Shown here in pieces: positions 51,620 to 59,630 of a stretch of DNA of 64,000 bases; the first letter of the stretch is position 1; each line of letters starts with the position of its first letter. Source of the stretch: Pseudoalteromonas spongiae UST010723-006 (GTDB lineage Bacteria > Pseudomonadota > Gammaproteobacteria > Enterobacterales > Alteromonadaceae); the NCBI RefSeq assembly GCF_000238255.3, contig NZ_CP011040.1, positions 1,426,001 to 1,490,000 of the forward strand, in the 5' to 3' direction. Under the pieces are notes generated by a model that worked only from the letters and a program-made list of their open reading frames with translations, searched no databases and had not been told where the DNA came from. The position numbers were made by a program, and so were the translations under genes.

Positions 51620-52726
51620 TTAATTAATGCCTTTTAGCGTATTATCTATTTGTGTTTGCGCTTCAACAGTTAGTTTTGATTGTTGCAGCATGGGTTTACC
51701 TAATAAAAAGCCTTGATAGTAATCCGCCTTATATTCGCGCAGTATCGCTAATTCTTGCTGATGTTCTATGCCCTCTGCGATCACTTTGCTGCCATTGTCA
51801 TGCGCTATCTGAATAAGATGCTTCACAATTGTTTGTTTATACGGATCTTCGTGTAAACCACGCACTAAATCCATGTCTATTTTCACGTAATCAGGGCGAT
51901 ACTTGTGTAACATATTTAAGCCCGACCATCCCGAGCCAATATCATCAAGTGCAACACCAAAACCTGCATTACGATAAAAATTTAAGATCCCACGCATTAC
52001 CGATTCATCTGTTGCTGATGTTGTTTCTGTAATTTCAAATACCACATCTTGTGGTTGAATACCCAGCACGTTAATGGCTGAGGCTGTCGCCCTTAAGCAA
52101 TAAGATGGATCGTAAATACTCGATGGATTAAAGTTGATAAACAGCTTGCCATTAAGTCCTGATTTTTTGAAATGACCAACTGCCGAGCGACGAGCGACTA
52201 AATCAAGTGAAAACAATAAATCGGAGCCTTCCGCTAGTTTGAACGCGTGAGCTGGCGGAACAATGTTATTAAACTCATCACGGATCCTAAATAGCCCCTC
52301 GTAAGCAAATGGCGTTACTTCACCGTGTTTGTCTAATTCAAAAATTGGTTGAAAATGCGTTTCGTAGTTGTCGCCTTCAATGGCGTTAATTATCCATTCA
52401 CTGTTTAATCGATTGATAAGCACACTTGCAGGCACCAAACGACCAATATCAGCAAAACTAGGCTCCCTTCCATCGGTTGTTGTTATTTTTGAGGCATTTA
52501 GTTCGTTGGGTTCAAACTCGCCAAATAAACCAAGTAAAAAGCGATTAACCTGTCGCTTAGTAACTTTCACCCGAATGCAATGTGAGTCAACCTGAGTTGC
52601 GGGGTAATCACCATTTCCACAAAACACAATTGCTTTGTTCACGCTCTCAAAGGTTGGTAAAAATAACCAAAACGTGGTTTCAGGGAATAAGTAGTTATCG
52701 ATTCTTTCGCAATCCGCACAAAACAT
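51620..52726 (-). CDS. EAL-domain protein (c-di-GMP phosphodiesterase or sensor)
   Basis: A 368-residue protein. An N-terminal region of about 120 residues with CADCERID is of unknown fold, and an EAL domain follows from about 125. The signature is YEGLFRIRD (EGL instead of EAL), with LFINFNPSSIYD, VFEITETT, ALDDIGSGWSGL, YVKIDMDLV and AEGIEHQQEL. The metal- and base-binding Asn, Glu, Asp-Asp, Lys and Glu positions appear kept, so it may be active despite the EGL variant. It would lower c-di-GMP and so affect biofilm and motility. It lies between the signalling operon and the stress genes. Confidence 0.88.
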   Translation of the reverse strand: MFCADCERIDNYLFPETTFWLFLPTFESVNKAIVFCGNGDYPATQVDSHCIRVKVTKRQVNRFLLGLFGEFEPNELNASKITTTDGREPSFADIGRLVPASVLINRLNSEWIINAIEGDNYETHFQPIFELDKHGEVTPFAYEGLFRIRDEFNNIVPPAHAFKLAEGSDLLFSLDLVARRSAVGHFKKSGLNGKLFINFNPSSIYDPSYCLRATASAINVLGIQPQDVVFEITETTSATDESVMRGILNFYRNAGFGVALDDIGSGWSGLNMLHKYRPDYVKIDMDLVRGLHEDPYKQTIVKHLIQIAHDNGSKVIAEGIEHQQELAILREYKADYYQGFLLGKPMLQQSKLTVEAQTQIDNTLKGIN

Positions 52727-52827
52727 AACTAGGTACCTAATAGGAGTTTAATTGGTATACGTACAACATGGTTATATAGTTTATTATTGCGTTTAAAACA
52801 AAAATTACATGAATTGAATACAGGCAT

Positions 52828-52854
52828 AAAAAAAGCACCTTTCGGTGCTTTTTT
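52828..52854. terminator. Strong bidirectional terminator
   Basis: AAAAAAAGCACC-TTTC-GGTGCTTTTTT. On the minus strand it ends the BON gene. Confidence 0.88.
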
Positions 52855-52877
52855 GTAGTGCAGTAATTGGGACAGGA

Positions 52878-53447
52878 TTAAGACTGTTTTACAACGCGAA
52901 GGTTATCTTCTACGTTTTCAACGTCGTCTGCATTTTTAGCAATGGTAATTGCTAATTGCTTTTCAGCTTCTGATTCAACTTCACCTGTTAAGGTAACGTT
53001 CTGGCCTTCAACATCAACGTCAATGCTCGTACCGCTAATATCTGTATCGAACAATAAGCGTGTTTTGATTACCGTTGCAATTTTTGCGTCTACAAAGTCA
53101 GACTCAATTTGACTGTCGTCTTTTTCTGACTTGTTTTTGCTATCTGGTATCACTGTTAAACGGTTTTCAACCTCTTTAACGCCGTCGATACCAATCACTA
53201 ACTCTTGTGCCAGCTTTTTATCAACATCGTGATTTACTTTACCCGTTAGCGTTACCACACCTTTATCTACATCGGTGTTAATATCAAACGAATTTAACTG
53301 TGTATTGAAAAGTAAGGTTGCTTCAGCTTTACCATCAATCCAAGCGTCGCTTGCTTCTTTTTTCCACTGGTTGTCTTTCGCATTTACTGAAAGAGCAGTT
53401 GTAGATAAAACAGTAACTAGTGCAAGTGTATTAAATGTACGATTCAT
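52878..53447 (-). CDS. Periplasmic double-BON domain protein (OsmY-like)
   Basis: A 189-residue protein with signal peptide (cut after VNA). Two BON domains occupy about residues 35-100 (LLFNTQLNSFDINTDVDKGV, VTLTGKVNHDVDKKLAQELV) and 118-185 (RLLFDTDISGTSIDVDVEGQ, VTLTGEVESEAEKQLAITIA). BON proteins bind phospholipid and stabilise the envelope under osmotic stress. RBS AAGGAAA. Its minus-strand promoter region has a -24/-12-like element (53483-53499) and shares the two ATGTA-N5-TACAY dyads with the divergent MscS gene. Confidence 0.92.
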   Translation of the reverse strand: MNRTFNTLALVTVLSTTALSVNAKDNQWKKEASDAWIDGKAEATLLFNTQLNSFDINTDVDKGVVTLTGKVNHDVDKKLAQELVIGIDGVKEVENRLTVIPDSKNKSEKDDSQIESDFVDAKIATVIKTRLLFDTDISGTSIDVDVEGQNVTLTGEVESEAEKQLAITIAKNADDVENVEDNLRVVKQS

Positions 53448-53482
53448 AATAAATTTCCTTTTTGCTGAGTTCGATTTACTTA

Positions 53483-53499
53483 ATGCATTTCACATACCA
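53483..53499 (-). promoter_or_regulatory. Sigma-54-like promoter of the BON gene
   Basis: On the minus strand TGGTATGTGAAATGCAT keeps GG-N10-GC and the TGCA of the -12 element, with TGGTAT for TGGCAC. It lies about 36 bp before the start codon at 53447. Confidence 0.5.
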
Positions 53500-53550
53500 G
53501 AATTTTTAGCATTAAATATCAACAGCTTATACAAAAATAGAAATTTGCCA

Positions 53551-53600
53551 ATGTAGTATTTACATAACCAGTGTGAAAAATATCCATGTACCTTTTACAC
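53551..53600. promoter_or_regulatory. Two ATGTA-N5-TACAY dyads between BON and mscS genes
   Basis: ATGTAGTATTTACAT (53551-53565, a perfect 5+5 dyad) and ATGTACCTTTTACAC (53586-53600). Spacing centre to centre is 35 bp. They lie 65-115 bp from the mscS -24/-12 element and 52-100 bp from that of BON, fitting a shared enhancer for a sigma-54 activator. The same motif lies upstream of the operon that encodes such an activator. Confidence 0.5.
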
Positions 53601-53664
53601 AAATACACCGCCCCATTATTACAAACGCCTCACAACACCTTAGCCTTACTCAATTTAGCTACGC

Positions 53665-53680
53665 TGGCATATAAACTGCG
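53665..53680 (+). promoter_or_regulatory. Sigma-54-like promoter of the mscS gene
   Basis: TGGCATATAAACTGCG: TGGCA at -24, TGC at -12, exact GG-N10-GC. It ends 40 bp before the ATG at 53721. Confidence 0.55.
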
Positions 53681-53720
53681 TGCCCCAAGGTAACGTCATT
53701 ACTTTATTAAAGGAGCAGTT

Positions 53721-54614
53721 ATGTCGATTACATTGGAGAAGTTTTGGTCTCTTATAAATGAAAAGCTCACTCATTGGCTTGAAATAACCATAAAGAATTT
53801 GCCCAACATGGTAATTGCGCTTGTTATCTTCATTGTGTTTTTAGTTTTATCTAAATGGATATCGGGTTGGATAAAGAAGTTACTTAACCGCATTTTTGAG
53901 TCATCACAAATTGCCGGCCTTATTACAGGCATTTGTCGCATGGTGATTATTGTTATTGGTTTCTTTTTCGCACTCGACATTATGGGGCTGTCAAAAGCAG
54001 TAGCATCATTACTTGCGGGTGCGGGTATTATTGGCCTTGCTATTGGCTTTGCTTTTCAAGATATGACCGAAAACCTAATTGCAGGCATTGTAATGGGTAT
54101 TCGTAAACCATTTCGCGTTGGCGATATTATAGAAGCGGGCGATACCTTTGGCACCGTAGAGCGTATTAACCTGCGCAATACTCTAATAGAGAACTTTTAT
54201 GGTCAAATGGCCATAGTGCCCAACAAAATCCTGTTTAAAAACGAGCTATTAAATTACTCGCGCCTACGTAAACGTCGTATTGAAGTACCTGTGGGGATTT
54301 CTTACGCAGACGATGTAGATAAAGCACGAGACGTACTTACCCATGCTATTAATGATCTTGATGGCGTAATTAAACAATCTGAAACTGCAGTATATGCCAG
54401 CGAGTTTGCTGACAGCTCAGTAAACCTGCTTGTATGGTTTTGGATAGACTACCCAGGCGAGATTGGCTTTATGGAAATGCGCCACAAAGCGGTTGCCACT
54501 ATTCATAAAACACTTGAACAAAACGACATTCTTATTCCATTCCCAATCCGTACTTTGGACTTTAACGCAAAGGGTGGCCACTCTTTGCAAGATATACAGA
54601 GTCAAGATAAGTAA
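53721..54614 (+). CDS. Small-conductance mechanosensitive channel (MscS family)
   Basis: A 297-residue channel with three helices near 28-48, 62-85 and 90-125. The pore-lining TM3 carries GLSKAVASLLAGAGIIGLAI-type small-residue spacing, then GFAFQDMTENLIAGIVMGIRKPFRVGDII. The MscS beta domain follows (GTVERINLRNTLIENFYGQM, IVPNKILFKNELLNYS). It releases solutes upon osmotic downshock at the inner membrane. The length is like E. coli MscS (286). RBS AAAGGAG. Linked with BON, PA2169 and DUF1328 stress genes. Confidence 0.94.
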   Translation: MSITLEKFWSLINEKLTHWLEITIKNLPNMVIALVIFIVFLVLSKWISGWIKKLLNRIFESSQIAGLITGICRMVIIVIGFFFALDIMGLSKAVASLLAGAGIIGLAIGFAFQDMTENLIAGIVMGIRKPFRVGDIIEAGDTFGTVERINLRNTLIENFYGQMAIVPNKILFKNELLNYSRLRKRRIEVPVGISYADDVDKARDVLTHAINDLDGVIKQSETAVYASEFADSSVNLLVWFWIDYPGEIGFMEMRHKAVATIHKTLEQNDILIPFPIRTLDFNAKGGHSLQDIQSQDK

Positions 54615-54623
54615 AAACTTCAT

Positions 54624-54654
54624 AGTGCCTGTAAATGTGTCGCAGGCACTTTTC
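54624..54654 (+). terminator. Terminator of mscS
   Basis: AGTGCCTG (54624-54631) pairs with CAGGCACT (54643-54650), followed by TTTTC. Confidence 0.75.
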
Positions 54655-54696
54655 AACAAAACAACCTAAACAACTGATTTTTAATACTTTAATTTT

Positions 54697-54712
54697 TGGC
54701 ACATGCCATGCA
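54697..54712 (+). promoter_or_regulatory. Sigma-54 promoter of the PA2169-DUF1328 genes
   Basis: TGGCACATGCCATGCA: perfect TGGCAC, -12 ATGCA (one mismatch to TTGCA), exact GG-N10-GC. Start codon 41 bp downstream. No ATGTA-N5-TACAY dyad was seen upstream of it. Confidence 0.65.
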
Positions 54713-54753
54713 TTAATAGTTTGAACCGTTAAGAAAATTGAAAAGGAGCATTT

Positions 54754-55200
54754 ATGTCAAACTCGAATTACAACTTAACCCCGGTAAAAGAGCTTGTGAA
54801 AGTTTTAAATGGCGGTATCGAATTTTATAAAGAAGCTAAAACAAAAGTCTCTAGCCAAAGTCTTGAAATCATCTTCGACCGCATGATTTCTGAGAAAGAG
54901 CGTGCCGCGGCTGAATTGCAACCATTAGTAGTGCTTGATGAAGGTGAAGTCGAAACGGACAGCGACTTAGTTGTATCAATGCGCGAAACATATACCAAGG
55001 TGTTGTCGGTAGTAAGTACTGACAAAGAGCATACTTACATTGCCCAACTTGAAGAAGTTGAAGACCGCGTGCTTGATAAAATTGAAGCTGCGCTTGAAGA
55101 GCCATTGCCAGCCCCTTACTTCAGTACGTTAAAACTGATTCAAAACAGCATGCAAGCGTGTCATGACGAGATGAAAGCATTGCAAGAAGTAACCGCTTAA
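54754..55200 (+). CDS. PA2169-family four-helix-bundle protein (DUF2383)
   Basis: A 148-residue helical protein: TPVKELVKVLNGGIEFYKEA, FDRMISEKERAAAELQPL and STLKLIQNSMQACHDEMKAL. This fits the ferritin-like PA2169/DUF2383 family of unknown function seen in stress and biofilm regulons. The Asp/Glu/His pattern is not a full di-iron site. RBS AAAAGGAG. It is the first gene of a probable three-gene unit behind the sigma-54-type promoter at 54697. Confidence 0.9.
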   Translation: MSNSNYNLTPVKELVKVLNGGIEFYKEAKTKVSSQSLEIIFDRMISEKERAAAELQPLVVLDEGEVETDSDLVVSMRETYTKVLSVVSTDKEHTYIAQLEEVEDRVLDKIEAALEEPLPAPYFSTLKLIQNSMQACHDEMKALQEVTA

Positions 55201-55233
55201 TAGTTAACCGAAACCGATAATTAAGGAGGATGT

Positions 55234-55404
55234 ATGCTTGGTTGGTCACTTACATTTATTGTTTTAGCAATTGTTGCCGCACTTTTAGGATTTGGTGGCA
55301 TTGCAGGCGCCGCAGCGAGTATCGCGAAAATTTTATTCTTTGTATTTGTCGCACTGTTGGTACTGTCGCTGATTTTACCCAGAGTAAGGGCACCCAGGGC
55401 TTAA
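55234..55404 (+). CDS. DUF1328 small membrane protein (YtjA-like)
   Basis: A 56-residue protein ([20 protein letters not shown] ... [17 protein letters not shown]). It has two hydrophobic helices and the invariant [15 protein letters not shown] of DUF1328/YtjA proteins. An excellent RBS (AAGGAGG, 55224-55230) supports the ATG at 55234. Neighbours (PA2169 protein before, small lipoprotein after) are the usual company of this stress-induced family. Confidence 0.92.
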   Translation: MLGWSLTFIVLAIVAALLGFGGIAGAAASIAKILFFVFVALLVLSLILPRVRAPRA

Positions 55405-55453
55405 GCGGGCCAAAAACCGCTAATACTCAATTAATTTTATAAGGAAAAATATC

Positions 55454-55645
55454 ATGAAAACATTAATGGCAATGACAAAAGTAATTGCACTTGGTGCAGT
55501 ATTTACACTAACGGGTTGTTCTGAAGGCCCAGCAGAAGATGCAGGCGAGCGTATTGATGAAGCCATCACTGACGCGCAAAACAAAGCCGAAGACCTGTGT
55601 GAAAAAGCGAAAGAAGAGATCGGCAGCGAAGAACAAAACTGCTAA
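55454..55645 (+). CDS. Small acidic lipoprotein of the stress cluster
   Basis: A 63-residue protein with lipoprotein signal (VFTLTGCSEGP, Cys about residue 22) and a mature part of about 40 charged residues (ERIDEAITDAQNKAEDLCEK) ending in Cys (EEQNC). The ENTAE/DIAN-type amphipathic repeat suggests a helix at the membrane surface. RBS AAGGAAAA. The downstream terminator at 55700 closes the unit. Confidence 0.85.
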   Translation: MKTLMAMTKVIALGAVFTLTGCSEGPAEDAGERIDEAITDAQNKAEDLCEKAKEEIGSEEQNC

Positions 55646-55699
55646 TAGCTTTGCAACCACAGAGTTTATTAATCTGATTTAAACCCAACGAGTAGGCCT

Positions 55700-55740
55700 A
55701 AGCGACTATCATTATCCCCAGATAGTCGCTTTTTTTATTT
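55700..55740 (+). terminator. Terminator of the stress-gene unit
   Basis: AGCGACTATC (55701-55710) pairs with GATAGTCGCT (55721-55730), followed by TTTTTTATTTT. Confidence 0.88.
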
Positions 55741-55800
55741 TAAAATTTAAACCACACCACGTCGTCAAGCCATAACATCTAAAACTAACTCTTTGATATT

Positions 55801-56724
55801 TCATATTTTAATAGATTTATGATTCAACCACTGTTCAAAATAAGTTAAAAATACTTTTACCTGCATTGGTAAATATTGTCTGCTTGCATAAATGGCTTGT
55901 ACGCCCACTACTTCAGTATCGCTGTGGTTAAACCCTCGTACGTATTCATCTAATAGCAATACAAGTTTGTTTTTAGAGAGATCTTCTCTTATGTCGATCA
56001 ACGATTTAAATGCTATACCATGACCTTGAACTGCCCAATGCCTAATTACTTCACCATCAGAGCACGATAAATGCGGCGCTACTTTTATTAGCTGCCGTTT
56101 GTTATTAATTTCAAAATACCACTCGTTTAGTGGTTGTCCTGAGCGCTCTAAAATCAGACATCGATGCTTTAATAACTCTTTAGGGTGTTGCGGTAATCCA
56201 TAATTTTTTATGTAATCAGGCGAGGCACACAGCACTCGTCGATTTTTAGCTAACTGCCTACTAATAAGGTTACTGTCTGGTAAATTACCAAATCTAAACG
56301 CGATATCTACCCCTTCATCGATGATGTTAATTAAGCTGTCAGTTAACATCAAATGAGGTGAGACATCTGGGTGAATACTGCTAAATTCTGCAAGGGCGGG
56401 GGCAACATATTGTCGGCCGAAATCAGATGTTGCCGATATTCGTAAATTTCCTCGCAAAGTGTCTTGCGATTCTTGAAGCATGTTTTCCGTATTTTCTACC
56501 TCTTCAATTACACGTAAACAGCCAGCATAAAAACGCTCACCAACATCAGTTAACGAGATACTTCGTGTATTTCGCGTCAATAATCTAGTGCCGTAACGCA
56601 TTTCAAGTTGGTTAATGCGTGCTGTCATGCTTGCGGGTGAAAGCCCTAATTTTCGTCCAGCTGCCGCCAATCCTCCCGCTTTTACAACGTGAACAAACAA
56701 CGCCATATCATCAATTTTAGCCAT
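55801..56724 (-). CDS. LysR-family transcriptional regulator
   Basis: A 307-residue LysR protein. The helix-turn-helix is MAKIDDMALFVHVVKAGGLA, then AAGRKLGLSPASMTARINQLE and GTRLLTRNTRSISLTDVG. The substrate-binding domain follows (LRGNLRISATSDFGRQYVAP, DEGVDIAFRFGNLPDSNL). It belongs to the CrgA/AaeR-like subgroup. Divergent from the VOC-alkene reductase pair, which it probably controls in response to an electrophile. Confidence 0.93.
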   Translation of the reverse strand: MAKIDDMALFVHVVKAGGLAAAGRKLGLSPASMTARINQLEMRYGTRLLTRNTRSISLTDVGERFYAGCLRVIEEVENTENMLQESQDTLRGNLRISATSDFGRQYVAPALAEFSSIHPDVSPHLMLTDSLINIIDEGVDIAFRFGNLPDSNLISRQLAKNRRVLCASPDYIKNYGLPQHPKELLKHRCLILERSGQPLNEWYFEINNKRQLIKVAPHLSCSDGEVIRHWAVQGHGIAFKSLIDIREDLSKNKLVLLLDEYVRGFNHSDTEVVGVQAIYASRQYLPMQVKVFLTYFEQWLNHKSIKI

Positions 56725-56821
56725 AATTCTTCAATTATTCTGAATAGTGATTTAACTCTACGAGCAATTATCAATTTAATCAAAATAGTTAAACTGAATA
56801 CATCGCTTTAAGGAGGTTGAT

Positions 56822-57238
56822 ATGCAATTGAATCACGCACTATTGCTAGCATCGGATTTGGATGAAATGTCTCAGTTTTTAATACGAACACTTGGTTTGA
56901 AAAAAGGACAACGTCCGCCATTTGGTTTTGCAGGTGTTTGGTTGTATGACGAACTCAATGTGCCTTGTATCCACATTGCAAAAAGAGATGACATTAACCC
57001 TGTGCAATCTTTTTATTTAGGGCATCACGAAACGCATAGTTCAATACCGAGCTTGCCAACGGTAGACCATTTAGCGTTTACCTCAAATGACTACCACAGA
57101 ATAAAAGAACGTTTAACAAGGTTAAACATGCCATTTGTTGAACGAGAAATCCCTGAAGCAAACGAACATCAAGTATTTATCAAAGGTCCTGATGGCCTAA
57201 AAATCGAAATTCTATTTTCGAGCAATGACATTCACTAA
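56822..57238 (+). CDS. VOC-family dioxygenase/glyoxalase-like protein
   Basis: A 138-residue VOC protein: MQLNHALLLASDLDEMSQFL, PSLPTVDHLAFTSNDYHRIK, VFIKGPDGLKIEILF. Metal ligands likely are His in QLNHALL, His in VDHLAF and Glu in IEILF. Strong RBS AAGGAGG. It lies 13 bp before the alkene-reductase ATG, forming a unit for handling reactive carbonyl or unsaturated compounds; the exact substrate is unknown. Confidence 0.88.
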   Translation: MQLNHALLLASDLDEMSQFLIRTLGLKKGQRPPFGFAGVWLYDELNVPCIHIAKRDDINPVQSFYLGHHETHSSIPSLPTVDHLAFTSNDYHRIKERLTRLNMPFVEREIPEANEHQVFIKGPDGLKIEILFSSNDIH

Positions 57239-57251
57239 TAAGGTTAAGAAT

Positions 57252-58352
57252 ATGAAAAACGCATTATTTAACACCGGTAAACTTGGCAACCTTAATACCA
57301 ATAATAAAGTGGTGATGGCACCTATGACGCGTTCTCGTACCGCGCAACCTGGTGACATTCCTACAGACTTAATGGCAACTTACTATGCACAACGAGCAAG
57401 TGCAGGCTTTATCGTATCGGAGGCCACCCAAATTTCTGCACAAGGCAAAGGGTATTCTTTTACGCCCGGTATTTACACACAAGCCCAGATCGACGGTTGG
57501 AAAAAAGTAACCCATGCAGTACATAACAACGGAGGCATTATTTTTTCTCAGCTATGGCATGTAGGCCGCATGTCACATTCGGTGTTTCATTCAGATGGAT
57601 TACCCGTTGCTCCTAGCGCCTTAGCACCTGATGCACAAGTATGGATAGTCGGTGATGATGGCGTTGGCCGTATGCTTGACTGCCCTACTCCACGCGCATT
57701 ATCCACGCAAGAAATTAAAGGCATTGTAGCCGACTACCGCCAAGCGGCAGCAAATGCAATAGAAGCAGGATTTAACGGTGTAGAAGTGCATGCTGGAAAC
57801 GGTTATTTAATTGACCAGTTTTTACGCGCTACCTCTAATAAACGTGATGACGAATATGGTGGCAGCTTAGAAAACCGTATTCGTTTTGCATTAGAGATCA
57901 TCAAAGCAATTAGCAACGAAATAGGTGCTGAGCGCACAGCGATAAGGTTAGCGCCATTTATAACCCAAAGAGGCATGAACGACCCAGAAGCAATCGATGC
58001 TATTTTATTGTTAGCAAAGTATTTTGACGAATTGGACATTGCTTATATTCACCTTGCTGAGTCTGATTGGGATGATGCCCCGACTGTTACCGAAACATTT
58101 CGTCAGCAACTTCGTAAAAATTTTTCTGGCGCAATTGTTGTCGCCGGTAATTACACGCCCGAAAAAGCAAACGACCTCATAAGCGATAATTTGGTTGATT
58201 ACGTTGCGTTTGGTCGGAAATTTCTAGCAAACCCCGATTTGCCTTATCGCTTAGAGAACAACCTACCGTTAAACGAAATTTCAGATCCTAGCACTTTGTT
58301 TGGTGGTGATGAACGTGGGTACACCGATTACCCTATTTACGGCGAGCAATAA
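57252..58352 (+). CDS. Old yellow enzyme family alkene reductase (paralogue)
   Basis: About 366 residues from ATG 57252 (MKNALFNTGKLGNLNTNN); the longer start would overlap the VOC gene. Motifs are NNKVVMAPMTRSRT, FSQLWHVGRMS, FNGVEVHAGNGYLIDQFLR, YGGSLENRIR, AFGRKFLANPDLPYR and GGDERGYTDYP. The FMN-site His-Asn pair reads HAGNGYL, as in NemA/morphinone reductase relatives (the 29308 paralogue has HGAHGYL). NAD(P)H-dependent C=C reduction is expected. Confidence 0.94.
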   Translation: MKNALFNTGKLGNLNTNNKVVMAPMTRSRTAQPGDIPTDLMATYYAQRASAGFIVSEATQISAQGKGYSFTPGIYTQAQIDGWKKVTHAVHNNGGIIFSQLWHVGRMSHSVFHSDGLPVAPSALAPDAQVWIVGDDGVGRMLDCPTPRALSTQEIKGIVADYRQAAANAIEAGFNGVEVHAGNGYLIDQFLRATSNKRDDEYGGSLENRIRFALEIIKAISNEIGAERTAIRLAPFITQRGMNDPEAIDAILLLAKYFDELDIAYIHLAESDWDDAPTVTETFRQQLRKNFSGAIVVAGNYTPEKANDLISDNLVDYVAFGRKFLANPDLPYRLENNLPLNEISDPSTLFGGDERGYTDYPIYGEQ

Positions 58353-58370
58353 GCATTCAACTATAATCAG

Positions 58371-58401
58371 ACTGAAGGTTGAACTTAACCTTCAGTTTTG
58401 T
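58371..58401 (+). terminator. Terminator of the VOC-alkene reductase unit
   Basis: ACTGAAGGTT (58371-58380) pairs perfectly with AACCTTCAGT (58387-58396), followed by TTTG. Confidence 0.85.
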
Positions 58402-58496
58402 ATAAGCAAGTTTGAACATCGCTATTTATTATCTCAAGCTGTAGTGAATAGTAATACGTGCTAAAAAGGAAACCTAAGCTTATGTAACTAGATTAG

Positions 58497-58547
58497 AAAA
58501 TAATGCACCCGCGCTATCGTTGGCAGACAATAACCGGGCACATTATG
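58497..58547 (-). terminator. Probable terminator of the desaturase unit
   Basis: On the minus strand ATAATGTGCCCGG pairs imperfectly with CGGGTGCATTAT and is followed by TTTTC. Confidence 0.5.
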
Positions 58548-58568
58548 TTAAGGAACTGATTTAACCAG

Positions 58569-59630
58569 TTATGGCAACGAATAGCGCAAAATACGTTTAA
58601 CTACCGAGCCATATTGTTTGAAAAAACTACCTGTGTTGTATTGAATGCCGTGTTCACGAAATACCTTTTGCACTTTAGGCGCAATTTCACGGTAACGTTT
58701 TGCAGGCATATCTGGAAATAAATGATGCTCTATTTGAAAGCTTAAGTGCCCAGTTAGAACATGAAACCACTTACTCCCTTTTATATTTGATGAGCCCAAT
58801 GCTTGACGGTAATACCACTGCCCTTTTGTCTCGTTTTCGCATTCTTTTTCACTGAATGTTTTTACATCGCCAGTAAAATGACCACAAAAGATAATAGTTG
58901 ATGTCCATAAGTTACGTAGCAAATTGGCAATTAGATTACCCACTAATACCCATAAAAAGAATGGCCCTGCTAACAGTGGGAAAATTAGATAGTCTTTAAT
59001 CAATTGACGCGCACCTTTACTAAAAAACCGTGTTTTTAGTTCGCTGTGTGGCACTTTGTAATCGCGATTCTCTTTTTTCTTACCAAAGAACACACGCTCA
59101 GCGGCAAGCTCGTGATACGCCACGCCCCACTGAAATAACACACTTAAATTTAGGTAAGTGATAAATTGCCAAAGGTTTTTTACTCGCCAGCGAAAATCGT
59201 TTGATAAGCGTAATAAACCATAACCAAAGTCGCGATCTTTACCGATAATATTGGTATAGGTGTGATGCTCAAAGTTATGTACGCGGTTCCAGCTTTTACC
59301 GTCGCAGGCGATATCCCATTCGTACGCTTTAGAATTAATATGCTTGTCGTTCATCCAGTCATACTGGCCATGCATAACATTGTGGCCGATTTCCATATTG
59401 TCGAGTATTTTAGCCGTTGCAAGCGCAAGCACACCAACAAGCCAAAGCCACGGCGTAATAAAGCCAAGCACCAATAAAATACGCCCCGACCATTCTAAAA
59501 TCCGCTGCATAACGATTACACGGCGAATGTAATTTGCGTCTTGCTCACCCACTTTAGCCATGGTTGATGCTTGAATATCATTTAACTGCTTGGCTAATAA
59601 ATCATAATTTGGTTCTGCTACTGTGTTCAC
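58569..59630 (-). CDS. Membrane fatty-acid desaturase
   Basis: A 353-residue membrane enzyme with the three histidine clusters of acyl desaturases: GHNVMHGQYDW (near residue 85), NFEHHTYTN (near 121) and QIEHHLFPD (near 300). Hydrophobic segments are near 52-85 and 170-240. It introduces a double bond in acyl chains using electrons from the ferredoxin-type reductase encoded just upstream, whose end overlaps this start by 4 bases. The QIEHH final box is typical of front-end or linoleoyl-type desaturases. It probably adjusts membrane fluidity at low temperature. Confidence 0.92.
   Translation of the reverse strand: MNTVAEPNYDLLAKQLNDIQASTMAKVGEQDANYIRRVIVMQRILEWSGRILLVLGFITPWLWLVGVLALATAKILDNMEIGHNVMHGQYDWMNDKHINSKAYEWDIACDGKSWNRVHNFEHHTYTNIIGKDRDFGYGLLRLSNDFRWRVKNLWQFITYLNLSVLFQWGVAYHELAAERVFFGKKKENRDYKVPHSELKTRFFSKGARQLIKDYLIFPLLAGPFFLWVLVGNLIANLLRNLWTSTIIFCGHFTGDVKTFSEKECENETKGQWYYRQALGSSNIKGSKWFHVLTGHLSFQIEHHLFPDMPAKRYREIAPKVQKVFREHGIQYNTGSFFKQYGSVVKRILRYSLP

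Noticed and set aside
51620..52726. EAL protein as a degenerate, inactive enzyme
   Set aside because: The motif reads EGL rather than EAL, but the other catalytic positions appear kept, so I did not call it inactive.
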